Part shown: piece by piece, positions 1-10,489 of the stretch
Layout of the letters: each line of letters opens with the position of its first letter
Numbering within the stretch: position 1 is the first letter of the stretch
Source: Sphingomonas kyeonggiensis
Lineage (GTDB): Bacteria > Pseudomonadota > Alphaproteobacteria > Sphingomonadales > Sphingomonadaceae
Assembly: GCF_014196745.1 (NCBI RefSeq)
Contig: NZ_JACIEH010000001.1
Coordinates: 682,001 to 746,000, forward strand
Length of the DNA stretch: 64,000 nt
Direction of reading: 5' to 3'
Made by a program: the position numbers and the translations under genes
Notes under the pieces: model-generated
Seen by the model: the letters and a program-made list of their open reading frames with translations, nothing else
Databases searched by the model: none
What the model was told of the DNA's origin: nothing

Positions 1-687
1 GCTGCGGGTGCGCCAGTTCCAGGTGGTGCGGCCATCGGCCAGGGTATCGGTGCCGATCAGCTTGCCGTTGCCGGCGACCTTCAGATCCTTGGGCACGGTG
101 ATGTGCAGATCGACCATGTCCGGCTCGCCGCGCGGGAAATCGAGGCAGGGCCAGAACAGGTCGCAGCCATAGCCTTCGGCGGTGCTGGCGATCCAGGGCT
201 GGCGATCGGCCCCCGGCGTCTTCGCCCAGACCATGCCGTCGTCCCAGGGCGCGCGCACCGCGACGTGCGGCGTGCCGCCATAGGTGATCTTCACCACCGC
301 CTTGCCGCCGGCCTTGAGCGGGCGGGGCAGGGTGACCATCAGCCGGCCCTCGGGATTGGCCCATTCCTTCGGCGTCAGCGCCTTGCCGTCGACGGTGACC
401 GCGGTGACCGGCAGGTTCCGGTCGAGGTCGATCTGCAGCACCTTCTGGGCGATCGCGCTGGTGATCGTCAGCGTCGCCACGCCCGCGATGCGCTGGGTGG
501 CCGGGAACACCTCGATCGCCAGGTCGGCATGGTCGAGATGGAGCGCGGCGCGCTCGGGGCTGATCGGGCCGCCCGATTCCTGCGTGGTCGGGGTGATCGG
601 CGGCTCGCCGGGCTTTACCGTCTGCGCGGCGGCAGGAAGGGCGGCGAGCGCCAGGGCCGAGGCGGCGAGGAACAGGGACGTGCGGAT
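1..687 (-). CDS. M1 family aminopeptidase, N-terminal part (cut by window start)
   Basis: The reverse-strand frame reads a clean signal peptide (RTSLFLAASALALAALPAAAQ after the first residue), then a beta-rich M1 N-terminal domain with stretches such as LDHADLAIEVFPATQRIAG, a Gly-Gly-Thr-Pro turn, and a Trp/Asp-rich segment ending in GNGKLIGTDTLADGRTTWNW. This is the usual front of secreted M1 zinc metallopeptidases, which trim N-terminal residues from peptides; the HExxH catalytic domain lies outside the window. The start is odd: the codon at which the signal peptide should begin is ATC (complement 687..685), 5 nt after a strong AAGGAGG Shine-Dalgarno. The nearest normal in-frame start is TTG at 720, which would place that ribosome site inside the gene. 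Family assignment is fairly secure; the start codon is not. Confidence 0.75.
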   Translation of the reverse strand, partial: MRTSLFLAASALALAALPAAAQTVKPGEPPITPTTQESGGPISPERAALHLDHADLAIEVFPATQRIAGVATLTITSAIAQKVLQIDLDRNLPVTAVTVDGKALTPKEWANPEGRLMVTLPRPLKAGGKAVVKITYGGTPHVAVRAPWDDGMVWAKTPGADRQPWIASTAEGYGCDLFWPCLDFPRGEPDMVDLHITVPKDLKVAGNGKLIGTDTLADGRTTWNWRTRS

Positions 688-893
688 GGAAGCCTCCTTC
701 AGGCGGGAATCACGGTGCAATCGTCGAGAGTGATGCGGAAACAGGACAGGCCCGGCAATGGCCTGATCGAATCGGGGGCGATTTTGCGGGCCGATCCTGC
801 CGCATTCGGCGCGCCCATGTCCGCTCCAGGCGTAAAAATGCTTGCCCGTGCCGCTACGGCAAGCAACACTCCACAGCCTAAGAGCGTTCGCAG

Positions 894-921
894 ATTGATG
901 CGGGCTCCGCGACCCCCATAT
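894..921 (+). promoter_or_regulatory. Candidate sigma-32 (RpoH) heat-shock promoter of lon
   Basis: ATTGAT (894-899), a 14-bp spacer, then CCCCATAT (914-921) lies about 40 bp before the lon start. The heat-shock consensus is CTTGAA, 13-17 bp, CCCCATNT, so the -10 element is a full match and the -35 keeps the TTGA core. lon is a classic RpoH target, which supports the reading. Confidence 0.65.
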
Positions 922-960
922 AATGGAGGATAGGAGCCCTGTACGGGCTCAGGAGTATTC

Positions 961-3357
<2,397 letters not shown>

Positions 3358-3429
3358 TGCAGGTTGGTCCCGACTGTTCGGACACCGTAACCTTTTCGTC
3401 ATTTCGAGGGAAAAGCGGGCCGAAACGTT

Positions 3430-3458
3430 TTGACAGTGGCGGCGGCGGCGTGCTGACG
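3430..3458 (+). promoter_or_regulatory. Possible sigma-70 promoter of hupB
   Basis: A perfect -35 TTGACA at 3430-3435 sits 90 bp before the hupB start. The -10 at about 3453-3458 (CTGACG) is a poor match, so only the -35 is convincing. The 167-bp lon-hupB gap argues for a separate hupB promoter. Confidence 0.35.
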
Positions 3459-3524
3459 TGATCGCTCGGCCTGCCGCCGCGACTCACGTATTTGTGCGAA
3501 TTTCATGAGGGGGAAAGTCACGAA

Positions 3525-3797
3525 ATGAACAAGCAAGAGCTGATCGGACAGGTCGCCGATACCTCGGGCCTTGGCAAGGGCGATGCGAGCAAGGCCGTCG
3601 AGGCCGTGTTCGATGCCATCCAGGCCGCGCTCAAGAAGGGCGACGAGGTTCGCCTGGTCGGCTTTGGCACCTTCTCGGTCAGCAAGCGCAAGGCGTCGAC
3701 GGGCCGCAACCCGCGCACGCGCGAGCCGATGACCATCAAGGCGTCCAACCAGCCGAAGTTCAAGGCGGGCAAGGGCCTCAAGGACGCGGTCAACTAA
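3525..3797 (+). CDS. hupB: HU family DNA-binding protein
   Basis: A 90-aa histone-like protein that bends and compacts DNA. The sequence begins MNKQELIGQVADTSGL, has the family signature GFGTFSVSKRKASTGRNPRT over the DNA-binding arm, and ends KAGKGLKDAVN; the length is exactly that expected for HU. ATG 3525 is chosen because homologues begin MNK; an in-frame upstream GTG at 3494 would add an unrelated 11-residue leader. GGGGGAAA about 8 nt upstream can act as the ribosome site. The gene lies downstream of lon. Confidence 0.97.
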   Translation: MNKQELIGQVADTSGLGKGDASKAVEAVFDAIQAALKKGDEVRLVGFGTFSVSKRKASTGRNPRTREPMTIKASNQPKFKAGKGLKDAVN

Positions 3798-3798
3798 G

Positions 3799-3818
3799 AC
3801 CGCAAGAATGCGGGTTTT
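3799..3818 (+). terminator. Weak possible terminator after hupB
   Basis: CCGCA, a 4-nt AGAA loop, TGCGG, then GTTTT directly follow the hupB stop. The 5-bp stem is short, so termination here is only a possibility. Confidence 0.35.
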
Positions 3819-3896
3819 GGGGCTGGACAGCTGGGGCTGTGCCGCCTAAAGGCCCGCTTCCCGTTTCGGCCGCAAGGGTTTCAGGACCTGGCCAGC

Positions 3897-3971
3897 GGGC
3901 GCGTAGCTCAGTGGTAGAGCACACCCTTCACACGGGTGGGGTCGTAGGTTCAATCCCTACCGCGCCCACCA
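3897..3971 (+). tRNA. tRNA-Val (CAC)
   Basis: 75 nt with CCA encoded. The acceptor GGGCGCG (3897-3903) pairs with CGCGCCC (3961-3967); the D arm is GCTCAGTGGTAGAGC; the anticodon stem is CACCC/GGGTG around loop TTCACAC, giving anticodon CAC (reads GUG); the T arm contains GGTTCAATCC. It is followed by a strong terminator. Confidence 0.96.
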
Positions 3972-3975
3972 TTTC

Positions 3976-4013
3976 AAAAGCCCGTCGGTCCCGGTGACCG
4001 GCGGGCTTTTTGT
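3976..4013 (+). terminator. Rho-independent terminator after tRNA-Val
   Basis: AAAAGCCCG (3976-3984) pairs with CGGGCTTTT (4002-4010), with further pairing inside (GGTC/GACC) and a trailing T run. It stands 4 nt after the tRNA CCA end. Confidence 0.85.
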
Positions 4014-4573
4014 TTGGGTTTGTCAGGGTGCGCGAGGCTCGCGGTCTAGGAATCCCGAGAAATGCGCGAGTCGCATAGGGGGTTCCCAAGTCAATCTTAC
4101 AAGAAGCTAATCATATCAGATGGTTAGATATCTAGGGGCGCGCTTTTCCGCGGGATAAGTCGAATCAACAAAACTATTTCAGTATCTTTACATCCAACCC
4201 TCTTGATCGTTCGGGCAAGGGGTGGACAGAGTCCGTGAGGACTAACGCCATCGATTTCAGCGGAATTATCTTTTGCTGTGAGGTGGATTGTGAAGCCCGA
4301 AACACAACTCATTCAATTATTTCTGCGCGCCAAGCGCCACAAATCGGCTTTCGTTTTGGCTCTGCTTCATTCCCCGTGGATGCTGAGAGTAACCACCGTT
4401 GCCTGCATATTAGCATTAACTTGGTTGCCGCTTTCGCGATGACAGCCTTGCGGTTTTTTGTTTCTGCACGTTTCCGAACCTATCAACCGCGCGCAAGGAT
4501 ATTGCGTGGCTTCGGGCAGCGTGACACACCGGTGACAGACGCGCCTAACGTCTCAATTTCCGGGGGACCTCCA
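4014..4573. other. 560-bp intergenic region, AT-rich compared with its surroundings
   Basis: No convincing gene was found. From about 4090 to 4460 the base composition is visibly richer in A and T than the rest of the window, with TATCAGATGGTTAGATATC-like stretches, stops in most frames and T runs such as GCGGTTTTTT near 4450. A long open frame running into the M13 peptidase gene covers part of it, but its residues look non-coding and the peptidase signal peptide begins only at 4574. It may be a decayed insertion beside the tRNA gene or an untranslated leader or sRNA region. I saw no clear repeat of the tRNA 3' end marking an attachment site. Confidence 0.5.
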
Positions 4574-6646
4574 TTGAAGAAATTTCTCCTGCTCGCATCG
4601 GCCGTGGCGGCGGTCGCCGTGCCTGCGATCGGTTTCAGTCAGCAATCCGCCGCACCCGTCGCCGCGGGAGCCGGCGCCGATGCCGGCGCGACCCGCTATG
4701 GCGCCTGGGGCTTCGACCTCACCGGCATGGACAAGCGCGTGAAGCCGGGCGACGACTGGTACCGCTTCGTCAACGGCGCCTGGGTCGATCGCACGACAAT
4801 CCCGGCAGACCGCTCGTCCTTCGGGGCCTTCGCGGTGCTGCGCGACCTGTCGGAAGTGCGCATGCGCAGCCTGATCTCGGGCTATAGCGCCAGCGACACC
4901 GCGCATCCGGACCGGATGAAGGCGGCGATCCTGTACAATGGCTTCATGGACGAGGCGGCGGCCGAGAAGCTCGACGCCCAGCCGCTCACCGAGCGGCTCG
5001 CGCCGGTGAAGGCCGCGGCGAGCAAGGATGATCTCGCCAAGCTGATGGGCGCTTCGACCGGCGGCTTTGGCGGCAGCTTCTTCGGCATCGGCGTGAACGA
5101 CGACGCCAAGAACCCCGACGTCTACGCCCTCTATCTGCGCCAGTCGGGCCTGGGCCTGGGCGACCGCGACCTGTATCTCGATGCCAAGTTCGCGCCGCAG
5201 GTGGCGCGCTACCAGCAATATGTCGCGCAGATGCTCGGCATGGCCGGCTGGGCCGATGCCGATGCGGCGGCCGCCAAGGTGGTCGCGATGGAGACGCAGA
5301 TCGCCAAGGCGCACTGGACCCGCGCGCAGAGCCGCGACCGCGACAAGACCTACAACCCGACCAGCGTCGCCGAGCTCAAGGCATCGGCACCTGGCTTTGG
5401 CTGGGACAGCTTCTGGGCGGCTGCCGGGCTCACCAGGGCGGACCGGGTGATCGTCGCGCAGAACACCGCGATCCCGCTGCTCGCCAAGATCTTCGCCGAT
5501 ACCGATCTCGACACGCTCAAGGCCTGGCAGGCCTTCCGCACCGCGGACGATATCTCTCCGCTGCTGTCGAAGCGCTTCGTCGATGCGCAGTTCGAGTTCC
5601 GCTCGAAGTTTCTCAACGGCCAGCCGCAGCAGCGTGACCGCTGGAAGCGCGCGGTGGCGTTCACCGAGCGCGGTGTGGGCGAGGGCGTGGGCCGCGATTA
5701 TGTCGCGCTCTATTTCCCGCCGGCTTCCAAGGCGAAGATGGACACGCTGGTGAGCAACCTGCGCGTCGCGCTCGCCGGGCGGATCAACGGCCTCGCCTGG
5801 ATGAGCCCGGCGACGAAGGAGCAGGCCCAGGCGAAGCTCAAGGGATTCACCGTCAAGATCGGCTATCCCGACAAGTGGCGTGATTATTCGGCGCTAGAAG
5901 TGAAGAGCGGCGACCTGGTCGGCAATGCCGAGCGCGCCGGCCGCTTCGAATGGGACTATCGCCGCAACCGCCTGGGCGGCCAGGTCGACAAGGCCGAATG
6001 GGGCATGACCCCGCAGACCGTGAACGCCTATTACAACTCGGTGAAGAACGAGATCGTCTTCCCGGCCGCGATCCTGCAGCCGCCCTTCTTCGATCCCCAG
6101 GCCGATGACGCGGTCAATTATGGCGGTATCGGCGGGGTGATCGGCCACGAGATCAGCCACGGCTTCGACGACCAGGGGCGCAAGTCCGACGGCGAGGGCG
6201 TGCTGCGTGACTGGTGGACGGCGGAAGACGCCGCCAAGTTCGAGGCCCAGGCGACGGTGCTGGGTGCGCAGTACGAGGCGTACGCCTTCGAAGGCTTGCC
6301 CGGCGTCCATATCAACGGCCGCGCCTCGATGGGCGAGAATATCGGCGATCTCGGCGGCGTGCTGATCTCGCTCGACGCCTATCACCAGTCGCTGGGCGGC
6401 AAGAAGGCCAAGGTGATCGACGGCTATACCGGCGACCAGCGCTTCTTCCTCGGCTGGGGCCAGGTGTGGCGCACGCTGTTCCGCACCGAGGCGCTGCGCC
6501 AGCAGCTGGTCAGCGACCCGCACTCGCCGGGCCAGATCCGCGCGATCAACCCGCTGCGTAATGTCGATGCCTGGTATGCGGCGTGGAAGATCGGGCCGGA
6601 CCAGAAGCAATATGTCGCGCCGGACAAGCGCGTGCGCATCTGGTGA
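4574..6646 (+). CDS. M13 family zinc metallopeptidase (neprilysin/PepO-like)
   Basis: A 690-aa secreted peptidase. A TTG start at 4574 gives a clean signal peptide (MKKFLLLASAVAAVAVPAIGFSQQ) with GGGGGA upstream; the longer frame would bury it. Family marks in order are FVNGAW followed by Pro-Ala-Asp near residue 70, NAYYNSVKNEIVFPA, the zinc site HEISH (His525, Glu526, His529) in GHEISHGFDDQG, the third zinc ligand in GENIGDLGG, and a C-terminal LRNVDAWYAAW. M13 enzymes cleave peptides up to a few kDa, here probably in the periplasm. A terminator follows. Confidence 0.95.
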   Translation: MKKFLLLASAVAAVAVPAIGFSQQSAAPVAAGAGADAGATRYGAWGFDLTGMDKRVKPGDDWYRFVNGAWVDRTTIPADRSSFGAFAVLRDLSEVRMRSLISGYSASDTAHPDRMKAAILYNGFMDEAAAEKLDAQPLTERLAPVKAAASKDDLAKLMGASTGGFGGSFFGIGVNDDAKNPDVYALYLRQSGLGLGDRDLYLDAKFAPQVARYQQYVAQMLGMAGWADADAAAAKVVAMETQIAKAHWTRAQSRDRDKTYNPTSVAELKASAPGFGWDSFWAAAGLTRADRVIVAQNTAIPLLAKIFADTDLDTLKAWQAFRTADDISPLLSKRFVDAQFEFRSKFLNGQPQQRDRWKRAVAFTERGVGEGVGRDYVALYFPPASKAKMDTLVSNLRVALAGRINGLAWMSPATKEQAQAKLKGFTVKIGYPDKWRDYSALEVKSGDLVGNAERAGRFEWDYRRNRLGGQVDKAEWGMTPQTVNAYYNSVKNEIVFPAAILQPPFFDPQADDAVNYGGIGGVIGHEISHGFDDQGRKSDGEGVLRDWWTAEDAAKFEAQATVLGAQYEAYAFEGLPGVHINGRASMGENIGDLGGVLISLDAYHQSLGGKKAKVIDGYTGDQRFFLGWGQVWRTLFRTEALRQQLVSDPHSPGQIRAINPLRNVDAWYAAWKIGPDQKQYVAPDKRVRIW

Positions 6647-6685
6647 TGACAGGGGCGGGGCGCCTCCGCGGCGCCTCGCCCTTCG

Positions 6686-6725
6686 AACCCGGCGCTGGTC
6701 GCGTGACAGGGCGCCGGGTTTATTC
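6686..6725 (+). terminator. Terminator after the M13 peptidase gene
   Basis: AACCCGGCGC (6686-6695) pairs perfectly with GCGCCGGGTT (6711-6720), followed by TATTCT. It lies 40 bp after the stop. Confidence 0.75.
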
Positions 6726-6737
6726 TAGCTCGGTCGG

Positions 6738-7577
6738 ATGGGGCCTGCCGACTGGACCGACGAGCAGAACGATGCGATCGTCGCGGATTATTTCGCGATG
6801 CTCGCAGATGACGAAGCTGGCCGTTCCTACAACAAGGCCGAGCATAACCGCCGATTGCAGGCGCGGATCGATCGCCCCCGCGGGTCGATCGAATACAAAC
6901 ATCAGAACATCAGCGCCGTGCTGAAGGGTTTGGGCGAGGACTGGATTCCCGGCTACAAGCCTGCCTTCAATTTCCAGATATCCCTGGTCGATGCCGTGGC
7001 ACGCTGGCTCGCACGGCATCCGGATTGGCTCTCCCCGGTGAACCGTGCGGGATTGGGCGTGACGCGCTCCGTTCGCGAGGCCGCTCCGCTGTGGATCGGA
7101 CCACCGCCCACGGTAAGTAATGCGCCACCCCCGGAGGAATGGGCGCAGATGCAGGCGGTCGCGCGACGCTTCGACGTGGCCGAGCGCGATGCGCGTAATC
7201 GGGCGCTGGGCAAGGCGGGCGAGGCGCGAGTGCTGGATCACGAGCGATCGACGCTGATTGCCGCCGGGCGCGGGGATCTCGCACGGGAAATTCGCTGGGT
7301 TTCCGATCTGGATGGCGACGGCGCGGGCTATGACATCGCCAGCTTCGAGTCGGACGGGCGCCCGCGCCTGATCGAAGTGAAGACGACCAATGGCTGGGAG
7401 CGGACGCCCTTCCACATCTCGCGCAACGAGTTGTCCGTTGCCGGAGACCGGCGCGAAGAATGGTGCCTGGTCCGGCTGTGGAACTTCGCCCGCGAACCGC
7501 GCGCCTTCGAGCTGAGACCCCCACTGGAGGCCCATGTCTCCCTGATGCCGACGGCATTCCAGGCGAGCTTCGGCTAG
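6738..7577 (+). CDS. DUF3883 domain protein (putative nuclease-fold)
   Basis: A 279-aa soluble protein. The N-terminal half is a helical region (YFAMLADDEAGRSYNKAEHNRRL). The C-terminal half has the DUF3883 pattern: GKAGEARVLDHE, then DLDGDGAGYDIASF, then LIEVKTT. The Glu, Asp and Glu-x-Lys spacing is that of PD-(D/E)XK nuclease-like folds, and the domain is often fused or linked to restriction and other defence genes, although nothing nearby is a recognisable defence partner. The start is the first ATG after the terminator; no clear Shine-Dalgarno is visible. The function here is unknown: it could be a stand-alone nuclease-like defence protein or a repair accessory. Confidence 0.7.
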   Translation: MGPADWTDEQNDAIVADYFAMLADDEAGRSYNKAEHNRRLQARIDRPRGSIEYKHQNISAVLKGLGEDWIPGYKPAFNFQISLVDAVARWLARHPDWLSPVNRAGLGVTRSVREAAPLWIGPPPTVSNAPPPEEWAQMQAVARRFDVAERDARNRALGKAGEARVLDHERSTLIAAGRGDLAREIRWVSDLDGDGAGYDIASFESDGRPRLIEVKTTNGWERTPFHISRNELSVAGDRREEWCLVRLWNFAREPRAFELRPPLEAHVSLMPTAFQASFG

Positions 7578-7689
7578 CGCCTGCACCTCCCCTGCACGCC
7601 GATTCCTCCGAAAGCTGGTTGGTGCTTTCACCCACCGTCCTGCACAGTCCGGCCATCCAATCAGGATGGCAGGCATGGCGGCGCAGAGG

Positions 7690-8212
7690 ATGAGCGACCG
7701 CACACCGGCAACCGGCTGCGCATCGCGGCGTGGGGCGCCGCCGCCGGGCTGTTGATGCTATCCGCCATCGCGATGCAGTTCAGCCGGGAGGTCGTGTGGG
7801 GGCGATCGACTTCCTCGCCGCCGGTGTGCTGATCGGCGGCATCGGCCTGGTCTTCGAGCTTGCCGTCCGCACGCATCGCAGTAGCGCCTATCGCGCCGGG
7901 GCGGGGGTGGCGCTGCTGACCGCGTTCCTCACCATCTGGGTCAATCTTGCGGTCGGGATGATCGGGGACGAGGGCAATCCACTCAATCTGATCTTCGCCG
8001 GAGTGATCGCCGTCGCCGGGATCGGCGGCCTTCTGACGCGCTTCCGTCCAGGCGGGATGGTCCGGGCGATGCTCGCGGCGGCGGCGGTGCAGGCTGCCGC
8101 GATGCTTCCCACCCGTGCGGAAGGGCCCCGCACCGCGCCGTTGATCGGTGCCTTTGCGCTGCCCTGGCTGCTCGCGGCGGCACTGTTCCGCGCCGCCGGG
8201 CGGCAGGGCTGA
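7690..8212 (+). pseudogene. Frameshifted small membrane protein gene (four-helix, unknown function)
   Basis: Coding sense passes through three frames. ATG 7690 reads MSDRT; the next frame reads GNRLRIAAWGAAAGLLML and then AIAMQFSREVVWG; the third frame reads AIDFLAAGVLIGGIGLVFEL and continues to the stop at 8212. Joined, these make one sensible membrane protein of about 170 aa with several hydrophobic helices. The first break sits at a doubled AC dinucleotide (CGCACACC, about 7700-7707) and the second at a run of five G (7798-7802). GTG 7796 could restart translation of the third frame alone. Either the gene is decayed or the assembly carries two indel errors. Confidence 0.6.
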
Positions 8213-8213
8213 G

Positions 8214-9110
8214 TTACTTCGCCTTGCCCGCCTTCTCGTCGGCCAGCCGCTCCGCCAGCGCCTTTGCCGATTTGGCGGCATAGGTGCGGCAGGCACTCGG
8301 ATCCAAATAAGGGTTGGGCCGCACGCCCCTGGCGAAGCGCGCATATTTCTCGACGCCGCCCGAATTGTCGGGATGCGCGCTGAACAGTATGTCGCAGGGC
8401 AGGGCGCGGACCTTCGCCTGGGAGGCGCGGAAGCTCGCCACCACCTCGGGATGCCTGGTGAAGCGATAGCCGTCCGCCGCCACGGGATTGAGGCTCGAGC
8501 CGAAGACCATCGTCCGGCACACCCGCCCCTCGCAGCTGCGCCACGTCCAGCTCATGCTTCCCGGCGTGTGCCCCGGCGTGGCGCGGGCGGTGACTGCAAC
8601 ATTGCCGAGCCGGATCACCTCGCCATCCTTCACCGCACGCACCCGCGATACGGCGGGGAAGGGGACCAGCCAGGCGACCTGGGGATCGTCCGGCGTGCTC
8701 ATCCCCTGCTTCAGCGCCGTCACCGACCACGCGCCGGCCAGCACCGTTGCACCGCTGTCGCGCGCCAGCGCCGCGAGGCCGCCGGCATGGTCGAAATGCG
8801 GCTCGGTGCTGAGGATCAGTTTCACGTCCTGGATGCGGTAGCCGAGCTTCAGCAGGTTCGCCTCGACCGAGCGGACCGATTGCGGCACCGCGCCGTCGAT
8901 CAGGATCAGCCCCTTGCCGGTATCGATCAGCCCGACGTTCATGCCCTGGAAGCCGACCAGATAGCTGTTGCCGAACACCCGGATCGGCGCCTGGGGGACG
9001 ATCCACTTGGCGGCGGCCTCGGGCGCGATCGGGCGGGTGAGCGGATCGTCCTGCTGCTGCGTGGCGGCGGTGGTGAGCAGGGCGAGGGCGGCGAGGTGGA
9101 TCGGCTTCAT
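8214..9110 (-). CDS. Subclass B3 metallo-beta-lactamase, Glu116 variant
   Basis: A 298-aa exported zinc hydrolase with a short signal sequence (MKPIHLAALALLTTAAT). The B3 zinc motif H-x-H-x-D-H appears as Glu103-Pro-His105-Phe-Asp107-His108, so the first zinc-1 histidine (standard position 116) is replaced by Glu. The other ligands are present: His181 in TPGHTPGS and His246 in SAHPDNSGG. B3 enzymes with Glu at this position have been described in sphingomonads (SIE-1 of Sphingobium), so the family normally hydrolyses beta-lactams, although substrate range cannot be read here. ATG 9110 is chosen for its AAGGA site; the longer frame lacks a leader. It is transcribed alone, opposite to its neighbours. 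Confidence 0.85.
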   Translation of the reverse strand: MKPIHLAALALLTTAATQQQDDPLTRPIAPEAAAKWIVPQAPIRVFGNSYLVGFQGMNVGLIDTGKGLILIDGAVPQSVRSVEANLLKLGYRIQDVKLILSTEPHFDHAGGLAALARDSGATVLAGAWSVTALKQGMSTPDDPQVAWLVPFPAVSRVRAVKDGEVIRLGNVAVTARATPGHTPGSMSWTWRSCEGRVCRTMVFGSSLNPVAADGYRFTRHPEVVASFRASQAKVRALPCDILFSAHPDNSGGVEKYARFARGVRPNPYLDPSACRTYAAKSAKALAERLADEKAGKAK

Positions 9111-9257
9111 CCGGAGTTCCTTGATTGCTGCCCGGACGAGATGATCCATGCGGCCCCCTCCGCACAAACCACCATTTCTCGGAAGAGCCATTAGCGGGAT
9201 TGATGGCTCGCCCGGTGGTGCCTAAGCGCAACCCGGGTCTCGGGTGGGAGTAAAAGC

Positions 9258-10142
9258 GTGCTTTGGGCAGTGGCGACGGTGGCGGCGGCGGGGTTCCAGG
9301 TGGGGCGCAACGCGCTCCAGCGCGGCATGATGTCGAGCACCGGCCCCTGGGGCGCCACTTTGGTACGTTTCCTGTTCGGGCTGCCTTTCTCGCTCGTCTT
9401 CACTGCCATCGCCGTCGCGGTGACGCCGCATGTCGATCCGCAATTCGGCTGGGAGTTCTGGTGGCCGGCGCTTACCGGCGCATTGGCGCAGGTCGTCGCC
9501 ACCGCCGCGCTGCTGCTCGCGATGCACCATGCCGGCTTCGCGGTAGGGACCGCGCTCCAGCAGAGCTCGGTCCCGCTCGCAGCCACGGTGGGGCTGGTCG
9601 TGTTCGGCGACAATCTCTCTGCGCTGGGCTGGACGGGCGTGGCGGTGACCACCTTCGGGCTCGCAGTGCTCGTATGGCCGAAGAAGATCGAAGGCGCACA
9701 CCATCCGGTGCTCGGCATCTCCTATGGCATCGCCTCGGGCCTGCTGTTTGGCTTCGCGCTCAACGCCTTCCGCCATGCCGGGTTGCGGCTCGAGCCGCAT
9801 CACCCCTTCTTCTCCGCCATGGCCTGTGTCGCGATCGTCCAGGCGGTGCAGGCGGCGGGGCTGGGGCTCTATCTGGCGATTCGCGACCGGGCGGCGCTGG
9901 CCGCGGTGATCGCCGGCTGGCGACAATCGCTGGGAGCGGGCCTGTTCGGCGCGCTGGCGTCGTCGGGCTGGTTCTTCGCACTGAACCTCGCGCCCGCCGC
10001 CGCCGTCCGTGCGCTGGGCGTGATCGAGATGCCGATCGCCGCGGCCACCGGCCACCGCCTGTTCCGCGAGGCGCTGAGTGCGAAGCAGATCCTCGGCGTC
10101 GTGCTGGTGACCGCCGGCGTCGCGATGACGGCGATGTTCTGA
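9258..10142 (+). CDS. EamA/DMT family transporter
   Basis: A 294-aa inner-membrane protein with about ten hydrophobic helices in two repeated halves, the layout of drug/metabolite exporters. Visible helices include FPFSLVF-like segment 2, VVATAALLLAMHHAGFAVG and the C-terminal ILGVVLVTAGVAMTAMF; the EamA-type stretch QQSSVPLAATVGLVVFGDNL is near residues 95-114. GTG 9258 has GGGAG upstream. Substrate unknown. It is a single gene divergent from the beta-lactamase, with no evidence that they act together. Confidence 0.85.
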   Translation: MLWAVATVAAAGFQVGRNALQRGMMSSTGPWGATLVRFLFGLPFSLVFTAIAVAVTPHVDPQFGWEFWWPALTGALAQVVATAALLLAMHHAGFAVGTALQQSSVPLAATVGLVVFGDNLSALGWTGVAVTTFGLAVLVWPKKIEGAHHPVLGISYGIASGLLFGFALNAFRHAGLRLEPHHPFFSAMACVAIVQAVQAAGLGLYLAIRDRAALAAVIAGWRQSLGAGLFGALASSGWFFALNLAPAAAVRALGVIEMPIAAATGHRLFREALSAKQILGVVLVTAGVAMTAMF

Positions 10143-10489
10143 ACCTTCTCCTGCTCCTCGCGGAGATCCGTGGGGCCATTGGTCAAAGGCTCCCCCTGCG
10201 CACTTTGGAGGCGCGCGGCCTCCTGCTTGTGTTCGCCGATTGCGAATGACATGATGGGTTCATGCTCGTTTCATGCGAGCAGGGCGCGCCGCCGCCCACC
10301 CGCGTTCAGCCTCGAATGGTGAACGCCCATGTAATCCAAATGTAATTATTAAGTCATCAAACTGACCCGCCAGACTCATGTCCGTGTCATTTAAGCCGCC
10401 TAGTTGCGGCCCGGGCGCAACAGGGGGTTACCGTTCTTCGGTTGCCAGGCGCCCGGATCAGCAACGATACGATCGGGAGTTTTTCCGCG
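10143..10489. promoter_or_regulatory. 347-bp regulatory gap with Pho-box-like repeats
   Basis: Three 11-bp direct repeats lie head to tail: ATGTAATCCAA (10329-10339), ATGTAATTATT (10340-10350) and AAGTCATCAAA (10351-10361). A partial fourth, CTGACCCG, begins at 10362. The PhoB box is an 11-bp direct repeat of CTGTCATAAAA type, so spacing and core GT(A/C)AT both fit. A further GTGTCATTTAA lies at 10385-10395. The rest of the gap holds a small hairpin (TGCTCG...CGAGCA near 10264-10282) and no gene. Confidence 0.55.

Noticed and set aside
4235..4573. N-terminal extension of the M13 peptidase
   Set aside because: Residues look random, and a normal signal peptide begins at TTG 4574.
3897..4573. 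Integrated element with tRNA attachment repeat
   Set aside because: No integrase and no repeat of the tRNA 3' end were found.
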